NCBI GenBank assembly: GCA_016794925.1
Contig: JAEUIW010000001.1
Location: 310,001 to 374,000, forward strand
DNA length: 64,000 nucleotides
Origin: Phycisphaerae bacterium
GTDB lineage: Bacteria; Planctomycetota; Phycisphaerae; Phycisphaerales; UBA1924
Direction: 5' to 3'
How positions within the stretch are numbered: position 1 is the stretch's first letter; every line of letters starts with the position of its first letter. Below, one piece after another: positions 18,105 through 29,330 of this stretch. The translations under genes were made by a program, and so were the position numbers. Below the pieces are notes generated by a model. It saw only the letters and a list, made by a program, of their open reading frames with translations. It made no database searches and had not been told where the DNA came from.

Positions 18105-19562
18105 ATGGTCTCCCGGTTGGCCGCTCATCTGACCCGCGTGTTCCGAGCCACCGCGCCGGATCCGTTCGTGATCGCGATCCTTCTGCTGGTCCTGACGTGC
18201 GTGCTCGGCCTTTGGATCGGCCGCCCGCCGGTGCCGGACGCTTCCCAGGCGAGCGTGAGCGCGCGCCTCGCCGGCCTCGCCGATTCGTTCCGCGAACCCC
18301 GTTCCGGGGAGGCATTCGCGCACATGTGGTCGCTCCTGGGATTCACGATGCAGATGTGCCTCGTCCTTGTCGCGGGCAGCGTGCTGGCCTCCACCCCGCT
18401 CGCCGCGCGCGTCATCGGCGCGCTCGCCGACCAGCCCCGTTCCGGGGCCGCCGCCGCCGCGATGATCGGGCTGTCCGCGTGCCTGGCCGGCGTGCTGAAT
18501 TGGGGGCTCGGGCTGATCGTGGGCGCGGTGCTGGCCCGCCGCGTCGGGGAGAGCCTGGCTCGAAGAGCCGTGCCGCATCACTACCCGCTGCTGGCCGCCG
18601 CGGGGTATTTCGGGCTCATGGTCTGGCACGGCGGTCTCTCCGGCTCGGCCCCGCTGACCATGACCTCACTCGCCGGCGCCGCGCGGACGCTCCCGCCCGA
18701 GGTCGTCGATCGGCTCCGCGAGGCCGGCTGCGCCCAGGGTGTGCCCCTCACGCGAACGCTCTTCACGGCGTACAACGCGTTCATCACGATCGGGCTGATC
18801 GTGCTCGTGCCCATCTGCCTGTGGTTCCTCGCGCCGCGCCGGACCGAGGACATGCTCCCGGCGACCGGGTTCCTGCCCCGCGCCGGCGCGTCCGACCCGA
18901 GCGGCGAGGCGGTCGAGCCCGAGCCCGATGACGGAGCCGGGATCCCGGCCTGGCTCGAGACAACCCGCCTCGTCCCGCTCGTGCTCGCCGGGGCGTTGCT
19001 CGCGGGCGTGTGGCGTTTCGTGTCGCTGCGATCCGCCTGGGAGGTCGGGCTCAACGAGATCATCGCGGTCATGCTGGCGCTGGGGCTGGTGCTCCATGGC
19101 TCGGCCCGGTCGTTCGTCAGCGCCGTCGACGAGGCCGCGAAAGGCTGCGGCGGCATCATCGTGCAGTTCCCCATCTACGCAGCGATCATGGCGGCGATGA
19201 GCAACACCGGGCTGACCCGAACCCTGGCGGACGCGGCGGCCACCACCGACCCTCGATGGCTCCCCCTCCAGACGTTCATGAGCGCAAGCGTCATCAACCT
19301 CTTTGTCCCCAGCGGCGGCGGGCAATGGGCGGTCCAGGGGCCAATCGCCCTGACCGCGGGCCTCGAACGGGGCGTTGAACCGGGCGTGATGATCATGGCC
19401 GTGGCGTACGGCGATCAGCTCACGAACATGCTCCAGCCGTTCTGGGCGCTCCCGCTGCTGGCCGTGACCCGCGTCCGAGCCCGGGACATCGTCGGGTACA
19501 CGGCGCTGGTCATGCTCGCGGGCGGGTGCTGGATCGCCCTCGGCCTGCTCGTTCTGACCTGA
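18105..19562 (+). CDS. AtoE-type short-chain fatty acid transporter
   Basis: A 485-residue integral membrane protein with about 10-12 hydrophobic segments. It matches the AtoE/short-chain fatty acid transporter family: FRATAPDPFVIAILLLVLTC at the N-terminus, GCLAGVLNWGLGLIVGA-like packing, YFGLMVWHGGLSGSAPLTM, and the highly characteristic INLFVPSGGGQWAVQGPIAL with YGDQLTNMLQPFWALPLLAV. Family members import short-chain fatty acids such as butyrate or acetoacetate. ATG 18105 is the first Met at the start of the conserved part. It diverges from the regulator at 18010, so the shared 94-bp spacer may place it under the same control. Confidence 0.85.
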   Translation: MVSRLAAHLTRVFRATAPDPFVIAILLLVLTCVLGLWIGRPPVPDASQASVSARLAGLADSFREPRSGEAFAHMWSLLGFTMQMCLVLVAGSVLASTPLAARVIGALADQPRSGAAAAAMIGLSACLAGVLNWGLGLIVGAVLARRVGESLARRAVPHHYPLLAAAGYFGLMVWHGGLSGSAPLTMTSLAGAARTLPPEVVDRLREAGCAQGVPLTRTLFTAYNAFITIGLIVLVPICLWFLAPRRTEDMLPATGFLPRAGASDPSGEAVEPEPDDGAGIPAWLETTRLVPLVLAGALLAGVWRFVSLRSAWEVGLNEIIAVMLALGLVLHGSARSFVSAVDEAAKGCGGIIVQFPIYAAIMAAMSNTGLTRTLADAAATTDPRWLPLQTFMSASVINLFVPSGGGQWAVQGPIALTAGLERGVEPGVMIMAVAYGDQLTNMLQPFWALPLLAVTRVRARDIVGYTALVMLAGGCWIALGLLVLT

Positions 19563-19660
19563 ATCGGTTACGAGGGTTGCGTGCGTCTCGCCGATATCAC
19601 CCCTGGCGCACCGGGCGCTCCCCGTCGCCGCCCCCGGGAGCCGGAGAATAACGTCGCACC

Positions 19661-21943
19661 ATGCCCCTGGCCTCGGCCATCCCTCGCATGTTCCACCGGC
19701 GGTTGTTGCTGCTCGGGCTCCTGCTCGCGCTCGCGTTCGTGCCCCCCGCCTGTCAGATGGTCCGGCTTACACTCTGGCAGGGCGAGCAGCTCCGCGACGA
19801 GGCGGAGCGCAGGCTGGTTTCCCGGCAGTGGATGCCCACCGTGCGCGGCCGCATCCTCGACCGCAGGGACCGCGTGCTCGCGGCGGACCGGCCCGCGTAC
19901 GACATCAGCGTGGATTACCCCGTCATCACCGGGCAATGGGCCCGGGACCAGGCGGCCAGGGCCGCGCGCAAGGCCCACGCCGGCCAGTGGCGGAAGCTCG
20001 CACCCGAGCAACGCGAGGCCCTCATCGAGGCGGCCGAACGACCGTTCCGAGAGCGGCTGGACGCCATGTGGACCGCGTTCGCGTCCCTCTCGGGGCTCTC
20101 GCGCCCCGAGATCGAGCGTCGCAAGCAGGAAATCATCGCCGAGGTCGAGATGCTCGCCGGGGCCATCCGCCGAATCCGTCTCGAACGCGAGGACCAGCTC
20201 ACCCGGTCCCGCGACGCGGCGGTTGACATCGACGCTTCGTTCGACGACCGGCCCATCCGGGAGCAGACCGTTCCCCACGCGATCCTGCGTGCCGCGAGCG
20301 ACGAGATCGCTTTCGCGTTCATGGCCCACGCCGACACCGCGCCGGAAGGGGACCGCCTGCCCGGGCTCCACGTCATCGACGGCGCCACGCGCGTGTACCC
20401 CTTCGACCTTACCGAGGTCACGATCGACCGGTCCGCGTTCCCCACGCCGGTGCGTGCCGAGACCCCCGCCACGCTCGGCGTCGAGGGCTCGTGCGCCCAG
20501 GTCATCGGGACGATGCGCCAACGCATCTTCGAGGAGGACATCAAGCGCCGGCCCATGACCCGCCTGACGCCCGACGGCGGCACCGTCCTCGACCGCGGCT
20601 TCTACCAGGCGGGGGACGCCGTCGGCAGGCTCGGCATCGAAGCCTCCGCCGAGGATGATCTCCGAGGGCTGCGCGGCGTGCGCACCGTCTTTCTCGATTC
20701 GGGCATCGAGGACGTCGTCGCTCCCTCCCTCGGGCGTGACGCCAAGCTCACCCTCGACGCCATGCTCCAGGCCCGCGTGCAGGCCGTGCTGGCGCCCGAA
20801 CTCGGCCTCACCCGCGTGCAGGCCTGGCACAACAACGCGGCGCTCCCGCTGGGCACCCCCCTGGCCGGCGCGGCCGCGGTGCTCGACGTCGATACCGGTG
20901 ACATCCTCGCGCTCGTTTCCAGCCCGACCTACTCGGCCCGCGCGCTCGCCGAGAATCCCGCCTCCGTGTTCGAGGACAAGGAGCGCCTGCCCTTCCTCAA
21001 TCGCGCCATCGCCCGGCCGTACCCGCCCGGGTCGATCATCAAGCCGCTCGTCCTCTGCGCGGCGGTCAGCTCCGGGAGGTACGACCTGCCGCGCCCCATC
21101 GCGTGCACCGGTCATTTTCTCCCCGACAAGCCCGAGATGCTCCGCTGCTGGATCTACAAGCAGTCCGGCAACACCCTCACGCACTCGGGCACCCTGGGCC
21201 ACGATCTCGCCGCGACCGAGGCCATCATGGTCTCCTGCAACATTTTCTTCTTCACCCTCGGGCGCGACACCGGCCCGCAGGTCCTCAGCGACTGGCTCAC
21301 GCGCTTCGGCGTGGGACGCGACGCGGACCGCTGGCGGCTTGGCATCGGCGACGAGTACGCGGGCTCGCTCGGGCCCGAGCGGGCGGCGCGCCAGCCCACG
21401 CTCTCCGAGACCGTGCAGATGGCCATCGGGCAGGGGCCCGTCGCGTGGACGCCCCTGCACGCGGCGGACGCGTACGCCACCATCGCCCGGGGCGGCGTCC
21501 GCGTCATCCCGCGCCTGCGATTCGATGAGCCCCAGCGCACCACGCAACTCTCCGTTGACCCCGCCGCGATCGCCGCGGCGCTGGAAGGCCTCCGCCTCTC
21601 GGTGAACGACGAGCGCGGCACGACCCACCACATCAAGGTCATCGACGCCAAGGGCAACGAAATCCGCGAACCGACCTTCACCCATCCGGACCTCACCATC
21701 TGGGGGAAATCGGGCACCGCCGACTCCGGCAAGCGCGTCGGCGAGGTCGAGGACGACAGCCCCGACACACGCCCCGCCGCCGCGCGGTCCCTGGACCATT
21801 CCTGGGTGGTTGTGCTCGTCGGGCACGATCGCCCGCAGTACGCCATCGCCGTGGTGATCGAGCAGGGAGGTTCGGGGGGTCGCGTCGCGGGCCCGGTCGT
21901 GAACCAGATCGTCCATGCGCTCCGAGACGAGGGCTACCTGTGA
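19661..21943 (+). CDS. mrdA: Penicillin-binding protein 2, peptidoglycan transpeptidase
   Basis: A 760-residue class B PBP that cross-links septum-independent peptidoglycan with RodA. One N-terminal transmembrane segment (about 11-32) is followed by the pedestal start PTVRGRILDRRDRVLAADRP. The transpeptidase domain has the catalytic SxxK in PPGSIIKPL, SxN as VSCN in IMVSCNIFFFTLGRD, and KSGTAD. An unusually long charged helical insertion (about residues 90-185) lies in the pedestal region. Having PBP2 and RodA intact matters because many planctomycetes lack parts of peptidoglycan synthesis. It lies directly upstream of, and overlaps, rodA. Confidence 0.92.
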   Translation: MPLASAIPRMFHRRLLLLGLLLALAFVPPACQMVRLTLWQGEQLRDEAERRLVSRQWMPTVRGRILDRRDRVLAADRPAYDISVDYPVITGQWARDQAARAARKAHAGQWRKLAPEQREALIEAAERPFRERLDAMWTAFASLSGLSRPEIERRKQEIIAEVEMLAGAIRRIRLEREDQLTRSRDAAVDIDASFDDRPIREQTVPHAILRAASDEIAFAFMAHADTAPEGDRLPGLHVIDGATRVYPFDLTEVTIDRSAFPTPVRAETPATLGVEGSCAQVIGTMRQRIFEEDIKRRPMTRLTPDGGTVLDRGFYQAGDAVGRLGIEASAEDDLRGLRGVRTVFLDSGIEDVVAPSLGRDAKLTLDAMLQARVQAVLAPELGLTRVQAWHNNAALPLGTPLAGAAAVLDVDTGDILALVSSPTYSARALAENPASVFEDKERLPFLNRAIARPYPPGSIIKPLVLCAAVSSGRYDLPRPIACTGHFLPDKPEMLRCWIYKQSGNTLTHSGTLGHDLAATEAIMVSCNIFFFTLGRDTGPQVLSDWLTRFGVGRDADRWRLGIGDEYAGSLGPERAARQPTLSETVQMAIGQGPVAWTPLHAADAYATIARGGVRVIPRLRFDEPQRTTQLSVDPAAIAAALEGLRLSVNDERGTTHHIKVIDAKGNEIREPTFTHPDLTIWGKSGTADSGKRVGEVEDDSPDTRPAAARSLDHSWVVVLVGHDRPQYAIAVVIEQGGSGGRVAGPVVNQIVHALRDEGYL

Positions 21944-23180
21944 CCGGGAACGTCAATTGAGATCACCCCCGGTCCTCTCCCGCGTGTTCGGCGAAGGCGC
22001 GACGCTCGCGCACCCGGCGTGGCTCACGGCGCTGGCCTCGCTGGGGCTCTCGCTCCTCGGACTCCACTGCATCGGCGTGGCCACCGCGCCGCCGCCCGCG
22101 GCGCCCGGCGGGGAGGCGTTCGAGGCGCCGGCCGGGTTCTTCTCCGGGTGGGGCGGCCGCCAGACGCTCTACCTTCTCATCGGCCTGGTCGCGGCGCTGT
22201 TCGTCTGCGTCCCGCGCCCGCGCGTGCTGCGGCTGTTCTCGTGGCCGGCCATGCTCGGCGTGCTCGCGCTGCTCGTGTTCCTGCTCGTTCCCTGGGTGCC
22301 CGATTCGATCGTCACGCCCCGCAACGGCACGCGCGGCTGGATCAGCCTGGGCGTCTTTGACCTTCAGCCCTCGGAGCTGGCCAAGATCGCGTTCGTGCTG
22401 GTGACGGCGGATTATCTTCGTCACCGCCGCACGCACCGGACGCTCCTGGGCCTGATCCCCCCCGGCGTGCTGGCGTTCGTGCCCATCGTGCTCATCACGC
22501 TCCAACCGGACTTCGGCACGGCCCTCCTGTTCATCCCGGCGCTGTTCGCGATGCTCCTGGCCGCCGGGGCCCGCCTCAAGCACCTCGGGGCCGTGGTGGT
22601 GATCGCCGCGCTCGCCGCGCCCGCCGCGTACCCGCTGCTGCTGCCGCACCAGAAGCAGCGGATCGTGGGGCTCATCGAGCAGGTGCGGGGCGACCGGCAG
22701 TCCGCCCACGGCGTGAACTACCAGTCGTTCACCGCCATGACGCTCGCGGGCGCGGGGCGGGCGTCGGGCCTGGACGAGTCACGGGCCCGCACGCTGGTGC
22801 GGTTCAACCGGCTGCCCGAGCGTCACAACGACATGATCACGTCGATCGTGATGGCCCGGTTCGGGCTGCTGGGCGGGCTCGGGCTGATCGTCCTGTACCT
22901 GACGTGGATGCTGGGCGGATTGCTCGCCGCGGCCCTGTGCCGGGATCCCTTCGGTCGGCTCGTGATCGTCGGTCTGTCGGCGTTCGTGGGGGCGCAGGCG
23001 GTTGTGAACCTGGGCATGAACGTTGGGGTGCTGCCGATCATCGGCGTCCCGTTGCCGTACGTCTCGTACGGCGGCTCGTCGCTGATCAGCATGTGGGTGG
23101 CGACCGGCCTGGTGACGTCGATCGCCATGCGGCGTCCGTCCCGCGGCGCGCGCGACACGTTCGAATTCGCGGACGAGTGA
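21915..23180 (+). CDS. rodA: RodA, SEDS-family peptidoglycan glycosyltransferase
   Basis: About 421 residues and ten membrane segments. RodA polymerises lipid II glycan strands during cell elongation with PBP2. Family hallmarks are NGTRGWISLGVFDLQPSELA, LQPDFGTALLFIPALFAMLL, FNRLPERHNDMITSIVMARF and NVGVLPIIGVPLPYVSYGGS. The start is unsettled: ATG 21915 overlaps mrdA by 29 bp and adds a charged N-terminus, while an in-frame TTG at 21957 just after the mrdA stop is an alternative. Either way the two genes are translationally linked. A parS-like palindrome begins 11 bp after the stop. Confidence 0.9.
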   Translation: MRSETRATCDRERQLRSPPVLSRVFGEGATLAHPAWLTALASLGLSLLGLHCIGVATAPPPAAPGGEAFEAPAGFFSGWGGRQTLYLLIGLVAALFVCVPRPRVLRLFSWPAMLGVLALLVFLLVPWVPDSIVTPRNGTRGWISLGVFDLQPSELAKIAFVLVTADYLRHRRTHRTLLGLIPPGVLAFVPIVLITLQPDFGTALLFIPALFAMLLAAGARLKHLGAVVVIAALAAPAAYPLLLPHQKQRIVGLIEQVRGDRQSAHGVNYQSFTAMTLAGAGRASGLDESRARTLVRFNRLPERHNDMITSIVMARFGLLGGLGLIVLYLTWMLGGLLAAALCRDPFGRLVIVGLSAFVGAQAVVNLGMNVGVLPIIGVPLPYVSYGGSSLISMWVATGLVTSIAMRRPSRGARDTFEFADE

Positions 23181-23190
23181 TCCGCCCCGA

Positions 23191-23206
23191 TGTTCCACGT
23201 GGAACA
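23191..23206. other. parS-like centromere site (perfect 16-bp palindrome)
   Basis: The sequence TGTTCCACGTGGAACA is its own reverse complement and fits the broadly conserved chromosomal parS consensus TGTTNCACGTGNAACA, bound by ParB. It sits in the intergenic gap between rodA and apaG, so coding constraint does not explain it. I found one copy in the window. parS sites in bacteria cluster around the replication origin, so this and rsmG suggest an origin-proximal position. That is inference, because parA, parB and dnaA are not in the window. Confidence 0.8.
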
Positions 23207-23275
23207 CCTGCAGCCCGGCGCGCGCGGCCGGGCACGCGCGGGCCGAATCGCGCGCGCGAACCTAGCATTCCGCCG

Positions 23276-23692
23276 ATGGGAACGCCCGAGTCGTCCACGG
23301 CGATCACGCACGGCATCCGCGTCACGGCGCGTCCGCGGTTCCTGCCCGAGCACTCGGACCCCGACGAGCGGCGCTGGGTGTTCGGCTACCGGATCCGGAT
23401 CACGAACGAGGCGGAGCGCTCGGCCCGGCTGCTGTCGCGCCGGTGGGAGATCGTGGACCGGGACGGCCGGGCGCATGTCGTCGAGGGCGAGGGCGTGATC
23501 GGGCAGCAGCCGCTTCTGGAACCGGGGCGGTCGTTCGAGTATTCGTCCTTCGCCCCGCTCCACACGCCGTGGGGCACGATGGAGGGCTGGTACACCTTTC
23601 AGTGGGTGGACGGGGACAGGTTCCGGGTCGAGGTGAAGCGGTTCTACCTTGTTTCCGCCGGGTTCCCGCAGGCGAGCGGGGCGCGGGCGTAG
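23276..23692 (+). CDS. apaG: ApaG-domain protein
   Basis: A 138-residue protein consisting of a single ApaG domain (immunoglobulin-like beta fold). It has ITHGIRVTARPRFLPEHSDP, RRWVFGYRIRITNEAERSAR, LLSRRWEIVDRDGRAHVVEG, GVIGQQPLLEPGRSFEYSSF and TPWGTMEGWYTFQWVDG, all matching the family order. The domain occurs as CorD/ApaG in proteobacteria and in eukaryotic F-box proteins. Its biochemical role is not settled, with divalent cation and nucleotide links reported. ATG 23276 opens the conserved region. It stands alone after the parS-like site and converges on the gene ending at 23735. Confidence 0.88.
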   Translation: MGTPESSTAITHGIRVTARPRFLPEHSDPDERRWVFGYRIRITNEAERSARLLSRRWEIVDRDGRAHVVEGEGVIGQQPLLEPGRSFEYSSFAPLHTPWGTMEGWYTFQWVDGDRFRVEVKRFYLVSAGFPQASGARA

Positions 23693-23734
23693 CCGCGGGC
23701 ACGGTCTCGAAGGAGGCCGGACGAGGGGCGGGAA

Positions 23735-24031
23735 TCACTCCGCGCGCTGCATGTGGCGATCAAGGTCGGGCACGTACCGGCGGACGGTCGCGGCATCGAA
23801 CCGGGGAGGCAGCAGCCCCCCGGGTGCGAAACGGCCGGTCCGCAGCGCGCACAGGACGAGCGCGCGCATGACCTCTTCGGGGCGTGTGACGCCATGGGAC
23901 CAGTGCTCGTAGTCCGCGAACGACAGGCCCACCTGGTGGCGCGTGGGCGGCGCGTCGGGGCGCTCGACCAGGACGTCGTAGGTCCAGCCGCGGCCGGATT
24001 CGCGTTCGTGCTCGATGCGGACGCTGGGCAC
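23735..24031 (-). CDS. Conserved-looking hypothetical protein
   Basis: A 98-residue soluble protein from GTG 24031, with AAGGAG nine bases upstream. The sequence alternates charged and hydrophobic residues: SVRIEHERESGRGWTYDVLV, SFADYEHWSHGVTRPEEVMR and ALVLCALRTGRFAPGGLLPP. It ends in a helix, DAATVRRYVPDLDRHMQRAE. It has the look of a small alpha/beta domain, without cysteine pairs, a signal peptide or a membrane segment. I do not recognise a family. It lies divergent to the MacB-like permease gene. Confidence 0.7.
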   Translation of the reverse strand: MPSVRIEHERESGRGWTYDVLVERPDAPPTRHQVGLSFADYEHWSHGVTRPEEVMRALVLCALRTGRFAPGGLLPPRFDAATVRRYVPDLDRHMQRAE

Positions 24032-24133
24032 GGGGGCGGGCTCCTTCTACGATGCTACGCCGGGGTTGTCGCGACCGGGGTGCTCGGGCGGGGGTTGCCG
24101 TGACGGATCGTGCGGCGGGGAGCGGGAGTCCGG

Positions 24134-25465
24134 ATGGCGTTTCTTCTGGAGACGATGAAGCTCGGTCTGGCGAATCTTCGCCGGCACATGCTGCGCTCGA
24201 TCCTGACGGCGCTGGGCATCATCCTGGGCGTCGCGGCGGTGATCACGATGGTCTCGGTGGGGGAGGGATCGAAGCGTCTGGCGCTGGATCAACTGGAGCG
24301 GCTGGGCGCCAAGAACGTCATCGTGCGTTCGCAGAAGCCGCCCGAGAGCGAGCAGGCGCAGGGCGGGCAGCGCCGCTCGTGGCTGAGCCGGTACGGGATC
24401 ACCCGTGCCGACCTGGAGGTGCTGAGCGAGAATTTCCCGGAGGCGGAAGCGATCGTGCCGCTGAAGAACGTCGGCGCGCAGGTTCTGCGTGGCGACCGGC
24501 GGAAGTCCTCGCAGTCGTACGGGACCACCCCGGAGCTGAAGCGGGTCGCGAACCTGCGCATCGAGCGGGGCCGCTACCTGACGTCCGAGGACCTCACGAA
24601 CCAGTCCACGGTCGCCGTGATCGGTCAGGAGATCGCCAAGGAGTTCTTCCAGTACGAGGACCCGATCGGGGCCACCATCCGCATCGACGAGAAGGTGTTC
24701 ACGGTGGTGGGCGTGCTGGCGCCGGTGGGCCTCTCGGGCGGTGCCGGGGCGGCGCTGGTCGGGCGGGACCTCAACCTCGACATCCACATCCCGCTGACGA
24801 CCGCCGCGGCGCTGTTCGGCGACCGGGTCTTCCGCTTCACGTCGGGTTCGATGCAGAACAACGAGGTGCAGGTGTCGGAGGTGTACCTCGCCGCGCCGGA
24901 CCGCGAGCGTGTGATGACGTACTCCGACCTGGCGCGCCGGCTGATGGACCAGCGGCACCCGGGGCTGACGGACATCGGACTGATCGTCCCGTTCGAGCTG
25001 CTGGAGAAGGCCCGGAAGGACGCGTTGACGTGGAACCTGGTGCTGGGCGCGATCGCGTCGATCTCGCTGCTGGTGGGCGGCATCGGCATCATGAACATCA
25101 TGCTCGCGTCGGTGACGGAGCGGACGCGTGAGATCGGGATCCGCCGGGCGATGGGGGCCACGCGCACGCACATCACGGCGCAGTTCCTGGTGGAGACGGG
25201 CGTGCTCTCGTCGATCGCGGGGCTGCTGGGCGTGGCGCTGGGGGTGGGGCTCTCGCTGCTGATCGACGTGGCGGTGCCGCTGCTGCCGACCGCGCCGGTG
25301 ATCGGTCGCTACTTTCCGGCGGAGGTGCGGCTGCCGACGAGCGTGACGGGTTGGTCGATCATGGTGGCGTTCCTGGTCGCCGCGGCGACGGGGCTGGTGT
25401 TCGGGATCTACCCGGCGCGCAAGGCGGCGCAGCAGGACCCGATCGTGGCGTTGCGTCACGACTGA
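24134..25465 (+). CDS. MacB-like ABC transporter permease (FtsX/MacB_PCD family)
   Basis: A 443-residue permease. The N-terminal membrane segment ANLRRHMLRSILTALGIILG, then VAAVITMVSVGEGSKRLALD, is the MacB periplasmic core signature. A large extracytoplasmic domain (about 45-310) is followed by three C-terminal membrane segments with GGIGIMNIMLASVTERTREI, GIRRAMGATRTHITAQFLVE and GIYPARKAAQQDPIVALRHD. MacB-type systems are mechanotransmission ABC machines coupled to periplasmic adaptors. The ATPase and adaptor are not adjacent; the LolD-like ATPase at 36598-37452 has its own permease. The start ATG 24134 has GGGAG upstream. It converges on uvrA, 14 bp apart. Confidence 0.88.
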   Translation: MAFLLETMKLGLANLRRHMLRSILTALGIILGVAAVITMVSVGEGSKRLALDQLERLGAKNVIVRSQKPPESEQAQGGQRRSWLSRYGITRADLEVLSENFPEAEAIVPLKNVGAQVLRGDRRKSSQSYGTTPELKRVANLRIERGRYLTSEDLTNQSTVAVIGQEIAKEFFQYEDPIGATIRIDEKVFTVVGVLAPVGLSGGAGAALVGRDLNLDIHIPLTTAAALFGDRVFRFTSGSMQNNEVQVSEVYLAAPDRERVMTYSDLARRLMDQRHPGLTDIGLIVPFELLEKARKDALTWNLVLGAIASISLLVGGIGIMNIMLASVTERTREIGIRRAMGATRTHITAQFLVETGVLSSIAGLLGVALGVGLSLLIDVAVPLLPTAPVIGRYFPAEVRLPTSVTGWSIMVAFLVAAATGLVFGIYPARKAAQQDPIVALRHD

Positions 25466-25479
25466 TCGGCGGGTGCGGA

Positions 25480-28686
<3,207 letters not shown>

Positions 28687-28730
28687 GGTGCTCTCTCCGG
28701 GAGGCGATGGTAGTCGGCGCCCGGCGGCGG

Positions 28731-28904
28731 TCAGGGGGCGCGGCTGGGCGGCACCGGGGTGACCACTCCCGGCGACGGGGGCGTTCGCGCCGACTGTCGG
28801 GCCATCGTGAGCAGCCCCAGCAGACACAGCCCGACGGCCACGCCGATCAGGTAGTACGCCAGGCGGCGACGGAAATCCTCGGATGGCGCGCGTGGGGCGC
28901 TCAT
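28731..28904 (-). CDS. Small single-pass membrane protein upstream of uvrA
   Basis: A 57-residue protein below the usual ORF length cut-off. It reads [20 protein letters not shown], then [20 protein letters not shown] and a proline-rich tail. Residues about 15-34 form one clear membrane helix, preceded by a cluster of arginines that would stay cytoplasmic, giving an N-in orientation with a short external tail. Codon third positions are strongly GC, as in real genes here. It ends 44 bp before uvrA on the same strand and may share its transcript. The function is unknown. Confidence 0.65.
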   Translation of the reverse strand: MSAPRAPSEDFRRRLAYYLIGVAVGLCLLGLLTMARQSARTPPSPGVVTPVPPSRAP

Positions 28905-28974
28905 GGCCGCACCAGCCTAGCGCGACGGGACCGGATCGGCGGTTCGGCGGCGCCGGCCGCGGTGTGCTCGGGGG

Positions 28975-29283
28975 TCAGCCGCGCGACGCCCGCCAGGCCG
29001 AGGCGGTCCACCACGCGGCGAGCCCGAGCCACCCCGACACGTGCAGGGCCACGATGGCGCGTCGGATGGCGACGAACGGCATGTCGTGGGTCTTGTGGCG
29101 CAGCAGCCGCGCGGCGAGCAGGGCGCCGGGCCAGCCGCCTGCAAGTTCGAGGAGGTGCAGCGTTCGCTCGCGAACCCGGCGGCCGCCGCGTCGTGCGGCG
29201 AGCTTGTCCCAGGCGTACGCGAGCAGCGCGCCCAGGCTGGTCAGGGCATAGAGGGCGAACACCAGGCGGATCAGTACGGGCAC
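28975..29283 (-). CDS. DUF1294-family small membrane protein
   Basis: A 102-residue protein from GTG 29283 with three or four hydrophobic segments. It carries the DUF1294 signature: LAYAWDKLAARRGGRRVRER, TLHLLELAGGWPGALLAARL, and LRHKTHDMPFV, which matches the conserved 'D K...A..GGWPG...aq...rHK' layout. Many members carry an N-terminal cold-shock domain; this one has only the membrane part. The function is unknown. It lies between uvrA and uvrB on the same strand, 47 bp from uvrB's stop. Confidence 0.85.
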   Translation of the reverse strand: MPVLIRLVFALYALTSLGALLAYAWDKLAARRGGRRVRERTLHLLELAGGWPGALLAARLLRHKTHDMPFVAIRRAIVALHVSGWLGLAAWWTASAWRASRG

Positions 29284-29330
29284 GACGGGTCTCCTGCCCT
29301 CTCGCGGGGCCTCCGCCGCCGCGGCGGCGC

